From contig DATMAT010000023.1 of NCBI GenBank assembly GCA_035559815.1, positions 1 through 64,000 of the forward strand: a stretch of 64,000 nt of DNA, written 5' to 3'. Source of the stretch: Thermodesulfobacteriota bacterium. GTDB taxonomy: Bacteria > Desulfobacterota_D > UBA1144 > Nemesobacterales > CSP1-2. Within the stretch, counting starts at the first letter, position 1; each line of letters starts with the position of its first letter. The position numbers were made by a program, and so were the translations under genes. Below the pieces are notes generated by a model. The model was not told the DNA's origin. It saw only the letters and a program-made list of their open reading frames with translations, and made no database searches. Below, piece after piece: positions 17,619 to 25,642 of the stretch.

Positions 17619-17900
17619 ATGGAGAAAACCACTATATATCTCAGCGAAGAGATAAAAGAACACCTACTGGATTTGGCTGCTAAGATGAGCAAAAGGGAGA
17701 GAAAACGAGTTACCATGACCGATATAATAAGGGAAGCTCTCAAAGAATACTTGAGAAAAAGAGGGGTAAAGATAGATAGCAAGAAGGAAATCACTAGGAG
17801 AATGCTTTCCACCAGGGGAGCGCTGGACAGCGAAGATTTTGAAAAAAGGGTTCGTGAGGTGAAGGAATCATTCTCGGGATGGAAAATCCGGTCTGCATAG
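17619..17900 (+). CDS. vapB: VapB-like ribbon-helix-helix antitoxin
   Basis: 93 residues from the ATG at 17619. The N-terminal MEKTTIYLSEEIKEHLLDLAAKM is the beta strand and first helix of a ribbon-helix-helix DNA-binding fold. VTMTDIIREALKEYLRKRG forms the second helix. The charged C-terminal half (ITRRMLSTRGALDSEDFEKRVREVK) would wrap the toxin. I prefer this start to the ATG at 17595, since that one lies in the operator palindrome and upstream of the predicted transcript start. The gene overlaps vapC by 22 bases. Confidence 0.8.
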   Translation: MEKTTIYLSEEIKEHLLDLAAKMSKRERKRVTMTDIIREALKEYLRKRGVKIDSKKEITRRMLSTRGALDSEDFEKRVREVKESFSGWKIRSA

Positions 17901-18268
17901 ATACCGACATAATAATAGACCACCTGAGGGGACGATTACCCGGGGCTCAGCTCTTCGCCGATATCGTTACGCGACAGGTCCCATACACCACCTGCATTTC
18001 CCAGTTTGAGCTTTTCTGCGGTGCAAACACACCTAAGGAAAGAGAAATAATAACCGAATGTCTCCTGGGGTTTAAAGTTCTTCCTTTTGACCAGTCAAGT
18101 AGCGATGAGGCGGCAAGAATTTATGTAGAGCTGAAAAGGAAGGGGCAATTGATCGGAGTAAGGGATATCTTGATTGCCGGGATAGCTAAGGTGAATAATC
18201 TAAGAATCGCTACCGGGAACCGGAAAGACTTTGGCAGGATAAAGGGACTCTCAATGTGGAGCGAATGA
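17879..18268 (+). CDS. vapC: VapC-like PIN-domain ribonuclease toxin
   Basis: 129 residues, a single PIN domain, usual for VapC toxins that cleave RNA. The acidic metal-binding residues are in place: Asp8 in CIDTDIIIDHLRG, Glu44 in SQFELFCGA, Asp96 in GVRDILIAGIA, and Asp117 in NRKDFGRIKGL. It overlaps the antitoxin gene, so the two are translated together. The pair sits between hisD and hisC, where no toxin-antitoxin is needed for the pathway, and is probably acquired. Confidence 0.88.
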   Translation: MENPVCIDTDIIIDHLRGRLPGAQLFADIVTRQVPYTTCISQFELFCGANTPKEREIITECLLGFKVLPFDQSSSDEAARIYVELKRKGQLIGVRDILIAGIAKVNNLRIATGNRKDFGRIKGLSMWSE

Positions 18269-18319
18269 TTTTCCTAGGGGCTGGGTTTATAAAATTAAAT
18301 ACATCAAGGATAAATAACT

Positions 18320-19696
18320 GTGGAATTAAGATGTTCATTCTGCAATATTCTATCTGAAGAAACGGAAGCAATTGTCCAGAAAGAAGAATCTTCAATCTGT
18401 GCGGATTGTCTTAACCTGGTCAAGGAGATAGTGGATGAATTCAGCATGGGCCAGGTATTTGAGGGGAGAGGAAGGTGCTCTTTTTGTAAAAAGGAGCACG
18501 GCGGAGAAAGGATGGTTTTCCAGGGAGAGAAAGCGCGGATTTGTAATCAGTGCATAGTGGAGATCGAGCAGGAAATGAAGAATGTAAAAAGGGATATTGC
18601 CAAGATCCCGGCGAAAACAAAAAATCAGGGTCCAGTTTCCGCGAAATCTAGGGTTAGGGAGGGTGTAAGGGAGCTTTCGCCGTATTCAGTGCCTCTTTTT
18701 CATTGCCGGGTCAAGCTTGACGGAAACGAGAGCCCTTTCCGGCTGCCTGACGTGGTATTGAAGAGGGTCCTAAGAGAGATAGGTGAAATACCGGTCAACA
18801 GATATCCGGACCCGGATGCCACCGTCCTCCGGGAAAGGATTTCCAGCATGGCTGGTTTTCCCTCCGATGGTATTCTCGTGGGGAATGGCTCGGATGAGCT
18901 TATAGAAATGCTCATGAGGACTTTTTCCGGCCACACCGGGAGGGTGCTCTATCCGGTCCCCACCTTTTCCATGTTCAGGATAATCGGTATTTCTCTTGGT
19001 CTAGATCAAATTCCGGTCGACCTGGACAGCCGGTTTGACATAGATATCAAGGCAACGCTCCGGGAGATAAGGAGGAAAAATCCGGATTTGATTTTTCTGG
19101 CCACGCCTAATAATCCCACCGGAAACTCATTTTCCGATGACCGGATTCTGGAGATTCTAAAGAACTCCGCGGGCATAGTGGTCGTGGACGAGGCTTATAG
19201 CGATTTCTCCGGGAAAACCTTTCTTCCGTTTATAAGGGAATACGAGAACCTCATGATCCTGAGGACGATGTCCAAAGTCGGTTTTGCCGGAATAAGGGTG
19301 GGAATACTGTTCGGTAGGAGCGACCTGGTAGGCGAGGTCAATAAAGTGCGTCTTCCCTATAACGTGAACTCTCTCAGCCAAAGAATAGCAGAGGTGGTAT
19401 TGGAGAACTCTGCTTTTGTGAAGGAGAATGTCCAGTTGATAATAAGGGAAAGAGAGAGGGTGTATAGAGGACTAAAAGTCATACCTGGAATAGAGGCTTT
19501 CCCCAGCGATGCTAATTTCATTCTATTCCGGGTGAAGGATGCGGATAAGGTTTTTGGCGAATTGATAAAAAGGGGAGTGCTCATTAGGAATTTCAATTCT
19601 CCGGGGAGGCTGGAGAATTGCCTTCGGGTTACCATCGGAACGCCCGAAGAGAATGACGAGTTTCTAGAGGCATTAGCTAAAGTCGTTTCTTCTTAA
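18320..19696 (+). CDS. hisC: histidinol-phosphate aminotransferase with two N-terminal ClpX-type zinc fingers
   Basis: 458 residues, about 100 longer than normal HisC. Residues ~120-458 are a complete class I/II PLP aminotransferase: KLDGNESPF, RYPDPDATVLRERIS, GILVGNGSDELIEML, ATPNNPTGN, VVDEAYSDF, and RTMSKVGFAGIRVG with the PLP-binding Lys319. Residues 1-90 hold two C4 zinc fingers like that of ClpX: C5-x2-C8 with C27-x2-C30, and C53-x2-C56 with C75-x2-C78, both in the CSFC...ICxxC style. A Lys-rich linker (about 88-112) joins them. AAGGA lies ten bases before the GTG start, and no in-frame start is visible at the HisC boundary, so the fusion seems real. The zinc-finger role is unknown; protein contacts or dimerisation are possible. 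Confidence 0.9.
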   Translation: MELRCSFCNILSEETEAIVQKEESSICADCLNLVKEIVDEFSMGQVFEGRGRCSFCKKEHGGERMVFQGEKARICNQCIVEIEQEMKNVKRDIAKIPAKTKNQGPVSAKSRVREGVRELSPYSVPLFHCRVKLDGNESPFRLPDVVLKRVLREIGEIPVNRYPDPDATVLRERISSMAGFPSDGILVGNGSDELIEMLMRTFSGHTGRVLYPVPTFSMFRIIGISLGLDQIPVDLDSRFDIDIKATLREIRRKNPDLIFLATPNNPTGNSFSDDRILEILKNSAGIVVVDEAYSDFSGKTFLPFIREYENLMILRTMSKVGFAGIRVGILFGRSDLVGEVNKVRLPYNVNSLSQRIAEVVLENSAFVKENVQLIIRERERVYRGLKVIPGIEAFPSDANFILFRVKDADKVFGELIKRGVLIRNFNSPGRLENCLRVTIGTPEENDEFLEALAKVVSS

Positions 19697-19700
19697 TTCT

Positions 19701-19875
19701 AACCACAAAGACACTAAGGCACGAATGGAGTTGTTAACGGGTTTGCAACTTAATGTGTTCACTCGTTTATTTTTCAACCCGCTAACCCGTAAACACACTA
19801 ACATAGTAATAGGTTTGCGCGAACCCGTTAACCTGTAAACATTTTTTCTTTGTGTCTTCGTGTCTTGGTGGCAGA
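19701..19875. repeat. inverted ACCACAAAGACAC / GTGTCTTGGTGG repeat pair
   Basis: AACCACAAAGACACTAAGGC begins at about 19701, and CTTTGTGTCTTCGTGTCTTG lies at about 19850-19869 in the opposite sense. Between them are AACGGGTTTGC / GAACCCGTTAAC segments that are also inverted copies. The right end codes for the last residues of lnt. Confidence 0.6.
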
Positions 19876-21417
19876 AAATTTTGTTATCACAGCAAAACCT
19901 ACCCAAAAAACCAAGCATCCCCAGGAAAAGATATCCCCGGTTCTTGTGTAGAGCGTTTTTTCTCCATCCATAATTCCAACCTCCTCTTCGAGTGTGGCCT
20001 GCTCGAATATCCCCGTATCTGCGACGATTCTCCCCACCGGGTCGATTACCGCGCTTATACCGGTGTTCGTCGACCGGATAAGGTATCGCCTTGTTTCCAC
20101 GGCTCGGGGTATGGAAAGAAGAAGATGCTGGTATGGAGCGGTTGACCGGCCGAACCAGGCATCGTTGGTAAGGTTTACGATTAGATTGGCTCCCTGGTTG
20201 ACGAACCTTCTGCTGAAAGAGGGGATGATGTCCTCGTAGCAGATTAGCGGGGCAATTTTTACGTCCTTTTCTTTAATCTCGAATAGATTGAGTTCACTTC
20301 CGGGAATGAAATCCCCGGTGGCCGGGCTTAGTTTTTTGAGAGAAGGAATATATTTGGAAAACGGTAAGTACTCGCCGAATAGAAGGAGTTTTATCTTGTG
20401 GTATCTTCCCAGAATCTTTCCCTGGGGGTCGGTGAGGAAGGCGGTATTGAATTGGTTTATGTCTTCATCGGATATAGTGCCGTCGGGACTGACTTTATTG
20501 ATGCTGTAGGATAACCCTCCCACCATAAAATAGGTGCCATCAACCTGGGGAACGATACTTTTGCCGTCGTCTGACAGAGAGTCCGAGGACAGAGGAATCC
20601 AGGCCTGAACGGCGGTTTCCGGCCAGATAACCAGGTCGGGCGAATCAAGCGATTGTGACATTGACCTATGTCTCTCCGATATGGCGTCTTCGTTATCCTC
20701 GTTCTTCTCGAAGAAGTCAAAGTTGGCCTGGACTATTCCCACCTTGATTCTTGGAGCATCCGCTATTTTCTTATCTTCGATGCCTATTTTCCAGAACCCG
20801 TATGCTATGGTAAGGGCGAGAAGCGCTAAGCATGTTACTATTTCTAAACTCGGTTTTGGACTGGCTTCTCTAAAACTCTTTATTAGCCTGGTCAAGGTTA
20901 CATTTACCAGGACGATTAGGAAGCTGAGAGAGTACATTCCGAATAAATCGTATATTTGAATTATGGGAATGAAGCTAGCCTGGGAATTGGTGATTCCGTA
21001 AGGGAAAAGGTAGGGAAAGAGAAACTCTATCGAGGTCCAGACGGAGGCGATGAGAAGTGCCGAGAGTAATCCCGGTTTTTGGAAGAGGCGGAGCTTGGCT
21101 GATATATAGGCAAATAGTGCAAACGAAAGACCCGAATACATACTAAGGATGATATGAAATAAAGCGCTGATTACATAAGGAAATCCGCCAAACCGGACCA
21201 GCGTTCCGATAATCCAGTAGGTGCCGAGGACATTGGTGACGGTTCCGACCAAGAGTCCCAGTCGAAAGGCGTTCACCGGGGATTTATTTTCCAATGAAAT
21301 AAAAAGAGGAACCAGCAGAAACCAGGCAAGGATCCATCCGTATGGGACGATGAATGCGATGGGAAAGAGAACTCCGGAGATGGCGGAAAGGAGTAAGTCA
21401 ATCTTGGTGATTTTCAT
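19828..21417 (-). CDS. lnt: apolipoprotein N-acyltransferase
   Basis: Adds the third acyl chain to lipoproteins in the inner membrane. 529 residues: six to seven membrane segments (1-220), then the nitrilase-like domain (about 220-490) with the Glu-Lys-Cys triad in VIWPETAVQAW, HKIKLLLFGEYLPF and IAPLICYEDIIPSFSR. The last ~15 residues (SATKTRRHKEKMF...) are read from a dispersed repeat and are not part of the enzyme. No Shine-Dalgarno is visible. lgt lies 0.7 kb upstream on the same strand. Confidence 0.95.
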   Translation of the reverse strand: MKITKIDLLLSAISGVLFPIAFIVPYGWILAWFLLVPLFISLENKSPVNAFRLGLLVGTVTNVLGTYWIIGTLVRFGGFPYVISALFHIILSMYSGLSFALFAYISAKLRLFQKPGLLSALLIASVWTSIEFLFPYLFPYGITNSQASFIPIIQIYDLFGMYSLSFLIVLVNVTLTRLIKSFREASPKPSLEIVTCLALLALTIAYGFWKIGIEDKKIADAPRIKVGIVQANFDFFEKNEDNEDAISERHRSMSQSLDSPDLVIWPETAVQAWIPLSSDSLSDDGKSIVPQVDGTYFMVGGLSYSINKVSPDGTISDEDINQFNTAFLTDPQGKILGRYHKIKLLLFGEYLPFSKYIPSLKKLSPATGDFIPGSELNLFEIKEKDVKIAPLICYEDIIPSFSRRFVNQGANLIVNLTNDAWFGRSTAPYQHLLLSIPRAVETRRYLIRSTNTGISAVIDPVGRIVADTGIFEQATLEEEVGIMDGEKTLYTRTGDIFSWGCLVFWVGFAVITKFSATKTRRHKEKMFTG

Positions 21418-21523
21418 TATTTTGATTAAATAAGATACCTGAGTTTTGACCTGTTGAGATTAAGATGTTTCTGTGATACTAGCAACTTAATAGACTCTGA
21501 TTGTTTATCATTTGGCAGGGATA

Positions 21524-21760
21524 ATGAATACAAATTTATTTGCAAGTTTATTCGGGTATAGACCTAGACCTGATAAAAAACCACTGGAAAATTTTGTCAC
21601 AGAGTGTATAGGCTACTTTATTCGGAATGACAAAGCATTTCTTGAAAAATATTTAGGGCTTTTACTGAATGAAGACAATTTTCAAATTAGCAATTATAAA
21701 ATAGAAACACAATTTCCTATTGATACGGGGCTAAGACACAGTGCTGTCCAAAATAATTAA
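21524..21760 (+). pseudogene. N-terminal fragment of a possible PD-(D/E)XK nuclease family protein
   Basis: 78 residues: MNTNLFASLFGYRPRPDKKP, LENFVTECIGYFIRND, then IETQFPIDTGLRH and a stop. The start resembles the N-terminus of larger nuclease-like proteins of defence regions (LFASLF.YRPR..LENFLTE), in which the catalytic domain would follow. Here it ends directly after the first strand, and the next 350 bases are repeats. I take it as a truncated gene. A TTG at 21512 could be an alternative start. Family assignment is from memory and weak. Confidence 0.4.
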
Positions 21761-22117
21761 AAACCAAAGGTTCATACTAGTAAAACAAGGTCTTTAGATA
21801 GATAAAAACGTCTATTTAAAATCGGATTACCCTCTTTTATGTTTGCTATGCGAGCGCCATCCTAATCCTATTTGTTGAAATGGATTTTTAGTCCTGCTCA
21901 CCCTTCGTCTCCGCTCAGGGTGAAGGGCATAGTATTGCTACGAGTTTTATATCTGCCTTCATGGTGAGCCTTTCGACTGTGCTCAAGATAAACTCGGTCG
22001 AAACATGGACCCTTAGACAAGATCAGGACAGGTTTTCCCCAAGGAGCGGAGGGATAATTGCTGTCATTGGAGCCGTTTTGTTTTGGCGATGAAGTAATCT
22101 CTTATTTTGGACAAGTT
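21761..22117. other. intergenic region with palindromic repeat fragments
   Basis: Contains one palindrome of the CTTCG...CTC type (21899-21922, arms CACCCT/AGGGTG) and a looser inverted repeat at about 21970-22003 (TTTCGAC ... GTCGAAA). No gene is visible. Confidence 0.5.
21899..21922. repeat. short palindromic repeat, CACCCT TCG...CTC AGGGTG
   Basis: It has the same inner bases (TTCG...CTCAG) as the elements near 33738-33763 and 33803-33840, but its arms are different and still complementary. Confidence 0.5.
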
Positions 22118-22912
22118 TTACCTCAGACTTTTCTTGCTTCTTTTGACTTCACTTGTTGTAGTAGGTTTCAAAGTACGAATCTGAATCAATTTAACGACTC
22201 CCACAACAATCACTCCCAGCGCCATTAACTGAGCCAGGGAGAGGCCGGGGATGGGGCTCGGCGTCGTCGCCCTTATGAATTCTATAAGAAACCTTTCGGT
22301 TCCGGCAAGTATTAGAAATAGGGAAAACAACCATCCATCCGGTTTCTCTTTCTTTCTGACTCTCCACAGGATAACGAAAATAATTGTTAATAGGACGGTT
22401 TCATAAATTTGGGTGGGATGCACCTTTTCTCTCGTCGGAGGAAGTCCCTCTGGGAAAGCCATACCCCAGGGCAGGTTTGTGGGAACGCCATAATCATCCC
22501 CTACTAGAAGGCATCCTATGCGTCCGATGGCGTGACCAATGGCAATAGAGGGGGCTATCGCATCCAAGATCTTCCAAGTGTTTATATTGTTCAGGCGACA
22601 GATGACCCATATCAGAAATGCTGCCAAGAAAAATCCCCCATAGAAGGTAAGACCTCCCCGGGAGAATATATATTCGACCGGGTTTCTGGCTATTTCGGAG
22701 GGAGAAACGTTCTCGATAAGGAAAAGGATCTTCGCCCCGACAATTCCCCCGACCATGGAGGCTATGAAGAGATTGCTCAGTAGCTTTTCATCCAGTTCTT
22801 TCCTCTTAAATTCGAGTGATGAAACCCAATAGGCGGCCAGGAAAGCGATTGCCACCATGACGCCGAAGGATGAAATTGTAAAATCTCCGACCCTGATGAT
22901 CTCCGGGTACAT
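22118..22912 (-). CDS. lgt: prolipoprotein diacylglyceryl transferase
   Basis: First enzyme of lipoprotein maturation; moves a diacylglyceryl group from phosphatidylglycerol to the lipobox Cys in the inner membrane. 264 residues, seven membrane segments. Signatures: SRGGLTFYGGF, the Lgt motif AIGHAIGRIGCLLVGDDYG, HPTQIYE and GTERFLIEFIR. The start codon overlaps the stop of the small upstream gene by one base, so both are probably translated together. Confidence 0.96.
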   Translation of the reverse strand: MYPEIIRVGDFTISSFGVMVAIAFLAAYWVSSLEFKRKELDEKLLSNLFIASMVGGIVGAKILFLIENVSPSEIARNPVEYIFSRGGLTFYGGFFLAAFLIWVICRLNNINTWKILDAIAPSIAIGHAIGRIGCLLVGDDYGVPTNLPWGMAFPEGLPPTREKVHPTQIYETVLLTIIFVILWRVRKKEKPDGWLFSLFLILAGTERFLIEFIRATTPSPIPGLSLAQLMALGVIVVGVVKLIQIRTLKPTTTSEVKRSKKSLR

Positions 22913-23064
22913 TAACTTCCGCTCCTCTTTTTCTCCCAGGCGTCCTTCAACGTTTCTAGCTCTTTTTTGGTCTCGTTACTTTTTTTTCTGAGGTAATAAA
23001 TAAAGAAAAACAGAATAACCCAAAGAATCACTTGGATAATAAGCATGGTGTGAAGATTGTCCAT
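22912..23064 (-). CDS. small single-pass membrane protein, CcmD-like topology
   Basis: 50 residues: MDNLHTM, a hydrophobic segment LIIQVILWVILFFFIYYL, then a charged helix RKKSNETKKELETLKDAWEK. CGGAG stands eight bases before the ATG, and the stop TAA shares its last base with the lgt ATG. Size and topology resemble CcmD (cytochrome c maturation), but no ccm genes are near. The coupling to lgt makes it likely to be a real gene; its role is unknown. Confidence 0.7.
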   Translation of the reverse strand: MDNLHTMLIIQVILWVILFFFIYYLRKKSNETKKELETLKDAWEKKRSGS

Positions 23065-23247
23065 AGTTTTTCTCCGTGACGTTGAGTATAATAATCTAAC
23101 TGAAGCTTACACATAATAAAAATTTGGCTGAGACCAAAAACTCCGCTAACAAAGATTTAACAGATTCTTAATGTGTTTGTAATAGAATGGGCAATAAATC
23201 GAGGGGGAATTCGTGCATAACTCTATGAACATAGTAGGAATTTTAGC

Positions 23248-23276
23248 TTGAACCGTAGATTAAAAATAGGTAGATT
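23248..23276 (+). promoter_or_regulatory. promoter directly before the HNH gene
   Basis: TTGAAC, 17 bases, TAGATT. The -10 box ends 11 bases before the ATG and no Shine-Dalgarno is present. Confidence 0.4.
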
Positions 23277-23287
23277 TTTAACTTAAC

Positions 23288-23884
23288 ATGCTGACATCAC
23301 CCGTTTTGGTCCTGAATCGTTATTTTGTACCGGTCACGGTAACAAATGTGAAGAGGGCCTTTATTATGCTCTATGGAGGAGTGGCCAAGGCGGTCGGAGG
23401 GGATTATAAAACCTTTGACTTTGAATCGTGGGCAGACATTTCATCGGTGAGAGATGAGGACGCAATTAAGACGGTCAGCCGGGTGATCAGAATTCCAAGG
23501 GTCATAATGCTCATAAGATATGACCGTATGCCCAGGAAAGAGGCGAAATTCAACCGCATCAACATCTTCAGGAGGGATGGGGGGATATGCCAGTATTGCG
23601 GTGAAAGGTTCCCCCGCTCAGAGCTGACTATAGACCATGTAATCCCCCGGTCTATCGGCGGCAAGAGCATATGGGAAAATGTAGTTTGTTGCTGTGTTGA
23701 TTGTAACCGGCGTAAGGGCGGGAGGACTCCCGACGAAGCCCGGATGAAGCTCATAACCAGGCCCAAAAAGCCCAATTGGGACCCGTTCTCTAATATTTAC
23801 ATAAAAGCGGTAAGGTATAAGGAGTGGGAGCCGTTTCTCAGTTTTGTCGACGTTTCTTACTGGAACGTCGAGCTTGAGGAGTAG
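23288..23884 (+). CDS. HNH endonuclease
   Basis: 198 residues. The N-terminal ~80 residues (VLVLNRYFVPVTVTNVKRAFIMLYGGVAKAV) are a conserved part of a widespread group of stand-alone HNH proteins. The nuclease domain reads ICQYCGERFPRSELTIDHVIPRS, then GGKSIWENVVCCCVDCNRRKG: two CxxC pairs for zinc and the DH...N...H core for the metal-dependent cut. This group is common as a chromosomal gene outside phages, with unknown physiological role. Confidence 0.9.
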   Translation: MLTSPVLVLNRYFVPVTVTNVKRAFIMLYGGVAKAVGGDYKTFDFESWADISSVRDEDAIKTVSRVIRIPRVIMLIRYDRMPRKEAKFNRINIFRRDGGICQYCGERFPRSELTIDHVIPRSIGGKSIWENVVCCCVDCNRRKGGRTPDEARMKLITRPKKPNWDPFSNIYIKAVRYKEWEPFLSFVDVSYWNVELEE

Positions 23885-23975
23885 TAACCCTAGAAAGTTC
23901 TCGGTGCACTATAAACCATCAAAAGTATATCAGTCCATTGCCTAAAATAAATTCATCACCTATCTGGAGAAGATT

Positions 23976-25244
23976 ATGAGATATAAAGGAATAATTCTTT
24001 CCCTTGTCATTGTCTTTATTTGTTCTAATACCCTTTTTGCCAGGATTATCGTCCCTCCAATTCAAGGTCCGATTATAGAAAAGATTTCTATATTTGTCCC
24101 GGATTTGACCGGCCCGACCGCGTTTAGCGTGGACCGAAACGCCCGGGAATTTATTCAGGTAGTTAGGAACGACCTCAAAAACGCCGGGCTTTTTGACGTG
24201 AGTGAAGCCGGAATGCCGCCAGACCCGTTCGGGGGCATAAACTTTCAGGCCTACTTTGATGCCGGCGGCGATGCGCTTGTAAAAGGGGAATACGAGTCAG
24301 CGAGTAACAGAATAGATATAGCGGTCAGGCTCTTCGATGTAGCCCGAGAGAATGCACTTTTGGGCAGGACTTATGAAGCAACTTCCGGAAAGGTAAGAGA
24401 GGCCGCCCATCGGTTTGCCGACCTAGTCATGAAGGAGCTCACCGGCATAGATGGATTTTTTACCTCTAGAATCGCATACGTTTCCGGCTCCGGACAGAAT
24501 CGAGACCTCTACATCATGGACTATGATGGCGAGAACGTGAGGAAGCTCACCAATCACCGCGCCCTCCTTCTCTCTCCGCATTGTTCCCGCGATGGGGGAA
24601 AGATAGTTTTTAACTCGGATAAGGTATGGGACCAGGATTTGTACGTGATCGATTTAATCCCCAATGTGACGGAAAAAAGGCTCACCCGCGGCTTTCGGCT
24701 AGACCAGAGCGCCGAATGGTCTCCCGACGGTAGCAAATTAGCCTTTAGCGCCAATGGAGATATTTACATATCGAGCGCCAGCGGAGCCGGGCTCAAGAAC
24801 ATTACCGGCACGCGCTCGATCGAGGTTTCTCCAACCTGGTCTCCCGACGGCAGCCAAATTGCTTTCGTCTCGGATAGAACCGGGTCTCCCCAGGTCTATG
24901 TGATGAATTCAGATGGCACCAACTTAAGGAAAATATCGTCGGGAAGCTACAACACCGACCCGGCGTGGTCTCCCAATCCCAGTGTGAATAGGATAGCTTA
25001 CGTCAGGGTAGAGGGCAGTGAGGCCAATATCTTTACCGTGAACCCGGACGGGTCGAACGAGCAGAGGCTCACCTGGGCTTCGAGGAGAAATGAAAACCCG
25101 GCCTGGTCTCCGGATGGCCACTACATCGCTTTTTCTTCCTCCAGAGGCGGGTCAAACGATATTTATATAATGTATCTTAACGGACAGAATCAAATCCAGC
25201 TTACCAAGGGAGGGGGCAAAACATTCCCTACCTGGTGTAAGTGA
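23976..25244 (+). CDS. tolB: Tol-Pal system protein TolB
   Basis: Periplasmic protein that links Pal and the Tol complex and helps keep the outer membrane attached during division. 422 residues: a signal peptide (YKGIILSLVIVFICSNTLFA), an N-terminal alpha/beta domain (about 35-170, VPDLTGPT...), and a six-bladed beta-propeller with repeated WSPDG blades (AEWSPDGSKLAFSA, PTWSPDGSQIAFVS, PAWSPDGHYIAFSS). GGAG lies nine bases upstream. tolQRA and pal are not in the window. Confidence 0.95.
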   Translation: MRYKGIILSLVIVFICSNTLFARIIVPPIQGPIIEKISIFVPDLTGPTAFSVDRNAREFIQVVRNDLKNAGLFDVSEAGMPPDPFGGINFQAYFDAGGDALVKGEYESASNRIDIAVRLFDVARENALLGRTYEATSGKVREAAHRFADLVMKELTGIDGFFTSRIAYVSGSGQNRDLYIMDYDGENVRKLTNHRALLLSPHCSRDGGKIVFNSDKVWDQDLYVIDLIPNVTEKRLTRGFRLDQSAEWSPDGSKLAFSANGDIYISSASGAGLKNITGTRSIEVSPTWSPDGSQIAFVSDRTGSPQVYVMNSDGTNLRKISSGSYNTDPAWSPNPSVNRIAYVRVEGSEANIFTVNPDGSNEQRLTWASRRNENPAWSPDGHYIAFSSSRGGSNDIYIMYLNGQNQIQLTKGGGKTFPTWCK

Positions 25245-25642
25245 GTTGGATTCCGTTTAAATCAACAATCAATCAAGCTCCAACTCAAATTCCGATTAAA
25301 GGTAATTTAATCTGACCGCTCTCGCATCTTATATAACAAAGTTAATTTAAATCCAAATTTGAAACTAGCAAAAACTTAGGTTAAAAAGACTATCGAGCTA
25401 AGATAAAATTAGCCCTCAGAAACTGGTTATTCCTAGCTACTTTTTGTCTTTTAATCATTAAAATAGTTAATGATATATGATAGTTATATTTATTGCCGCT
25501 ATTGCGTTCTCCATTTTTACCTATTTTCTTGATAATCCCGGAAAAAGCCTTTAAAATTTTGTCAGATTTTTTCTTCGGGTAGTGGTACTAACAGACAGAC
25601 TTCAACCTATTCCTGGTTATATTTGATTATAGGAGCTTTATC
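25245..25642. other. AT-rich intergenic region
   Basis: No convincing gene or repeat. A 25-codon hydrophobic frame (25477-25554, MIVIFIAAIAFSIF...) is too short to call. The stretch should contain the promoter of the JAMM gene. Confidence 0.4.
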
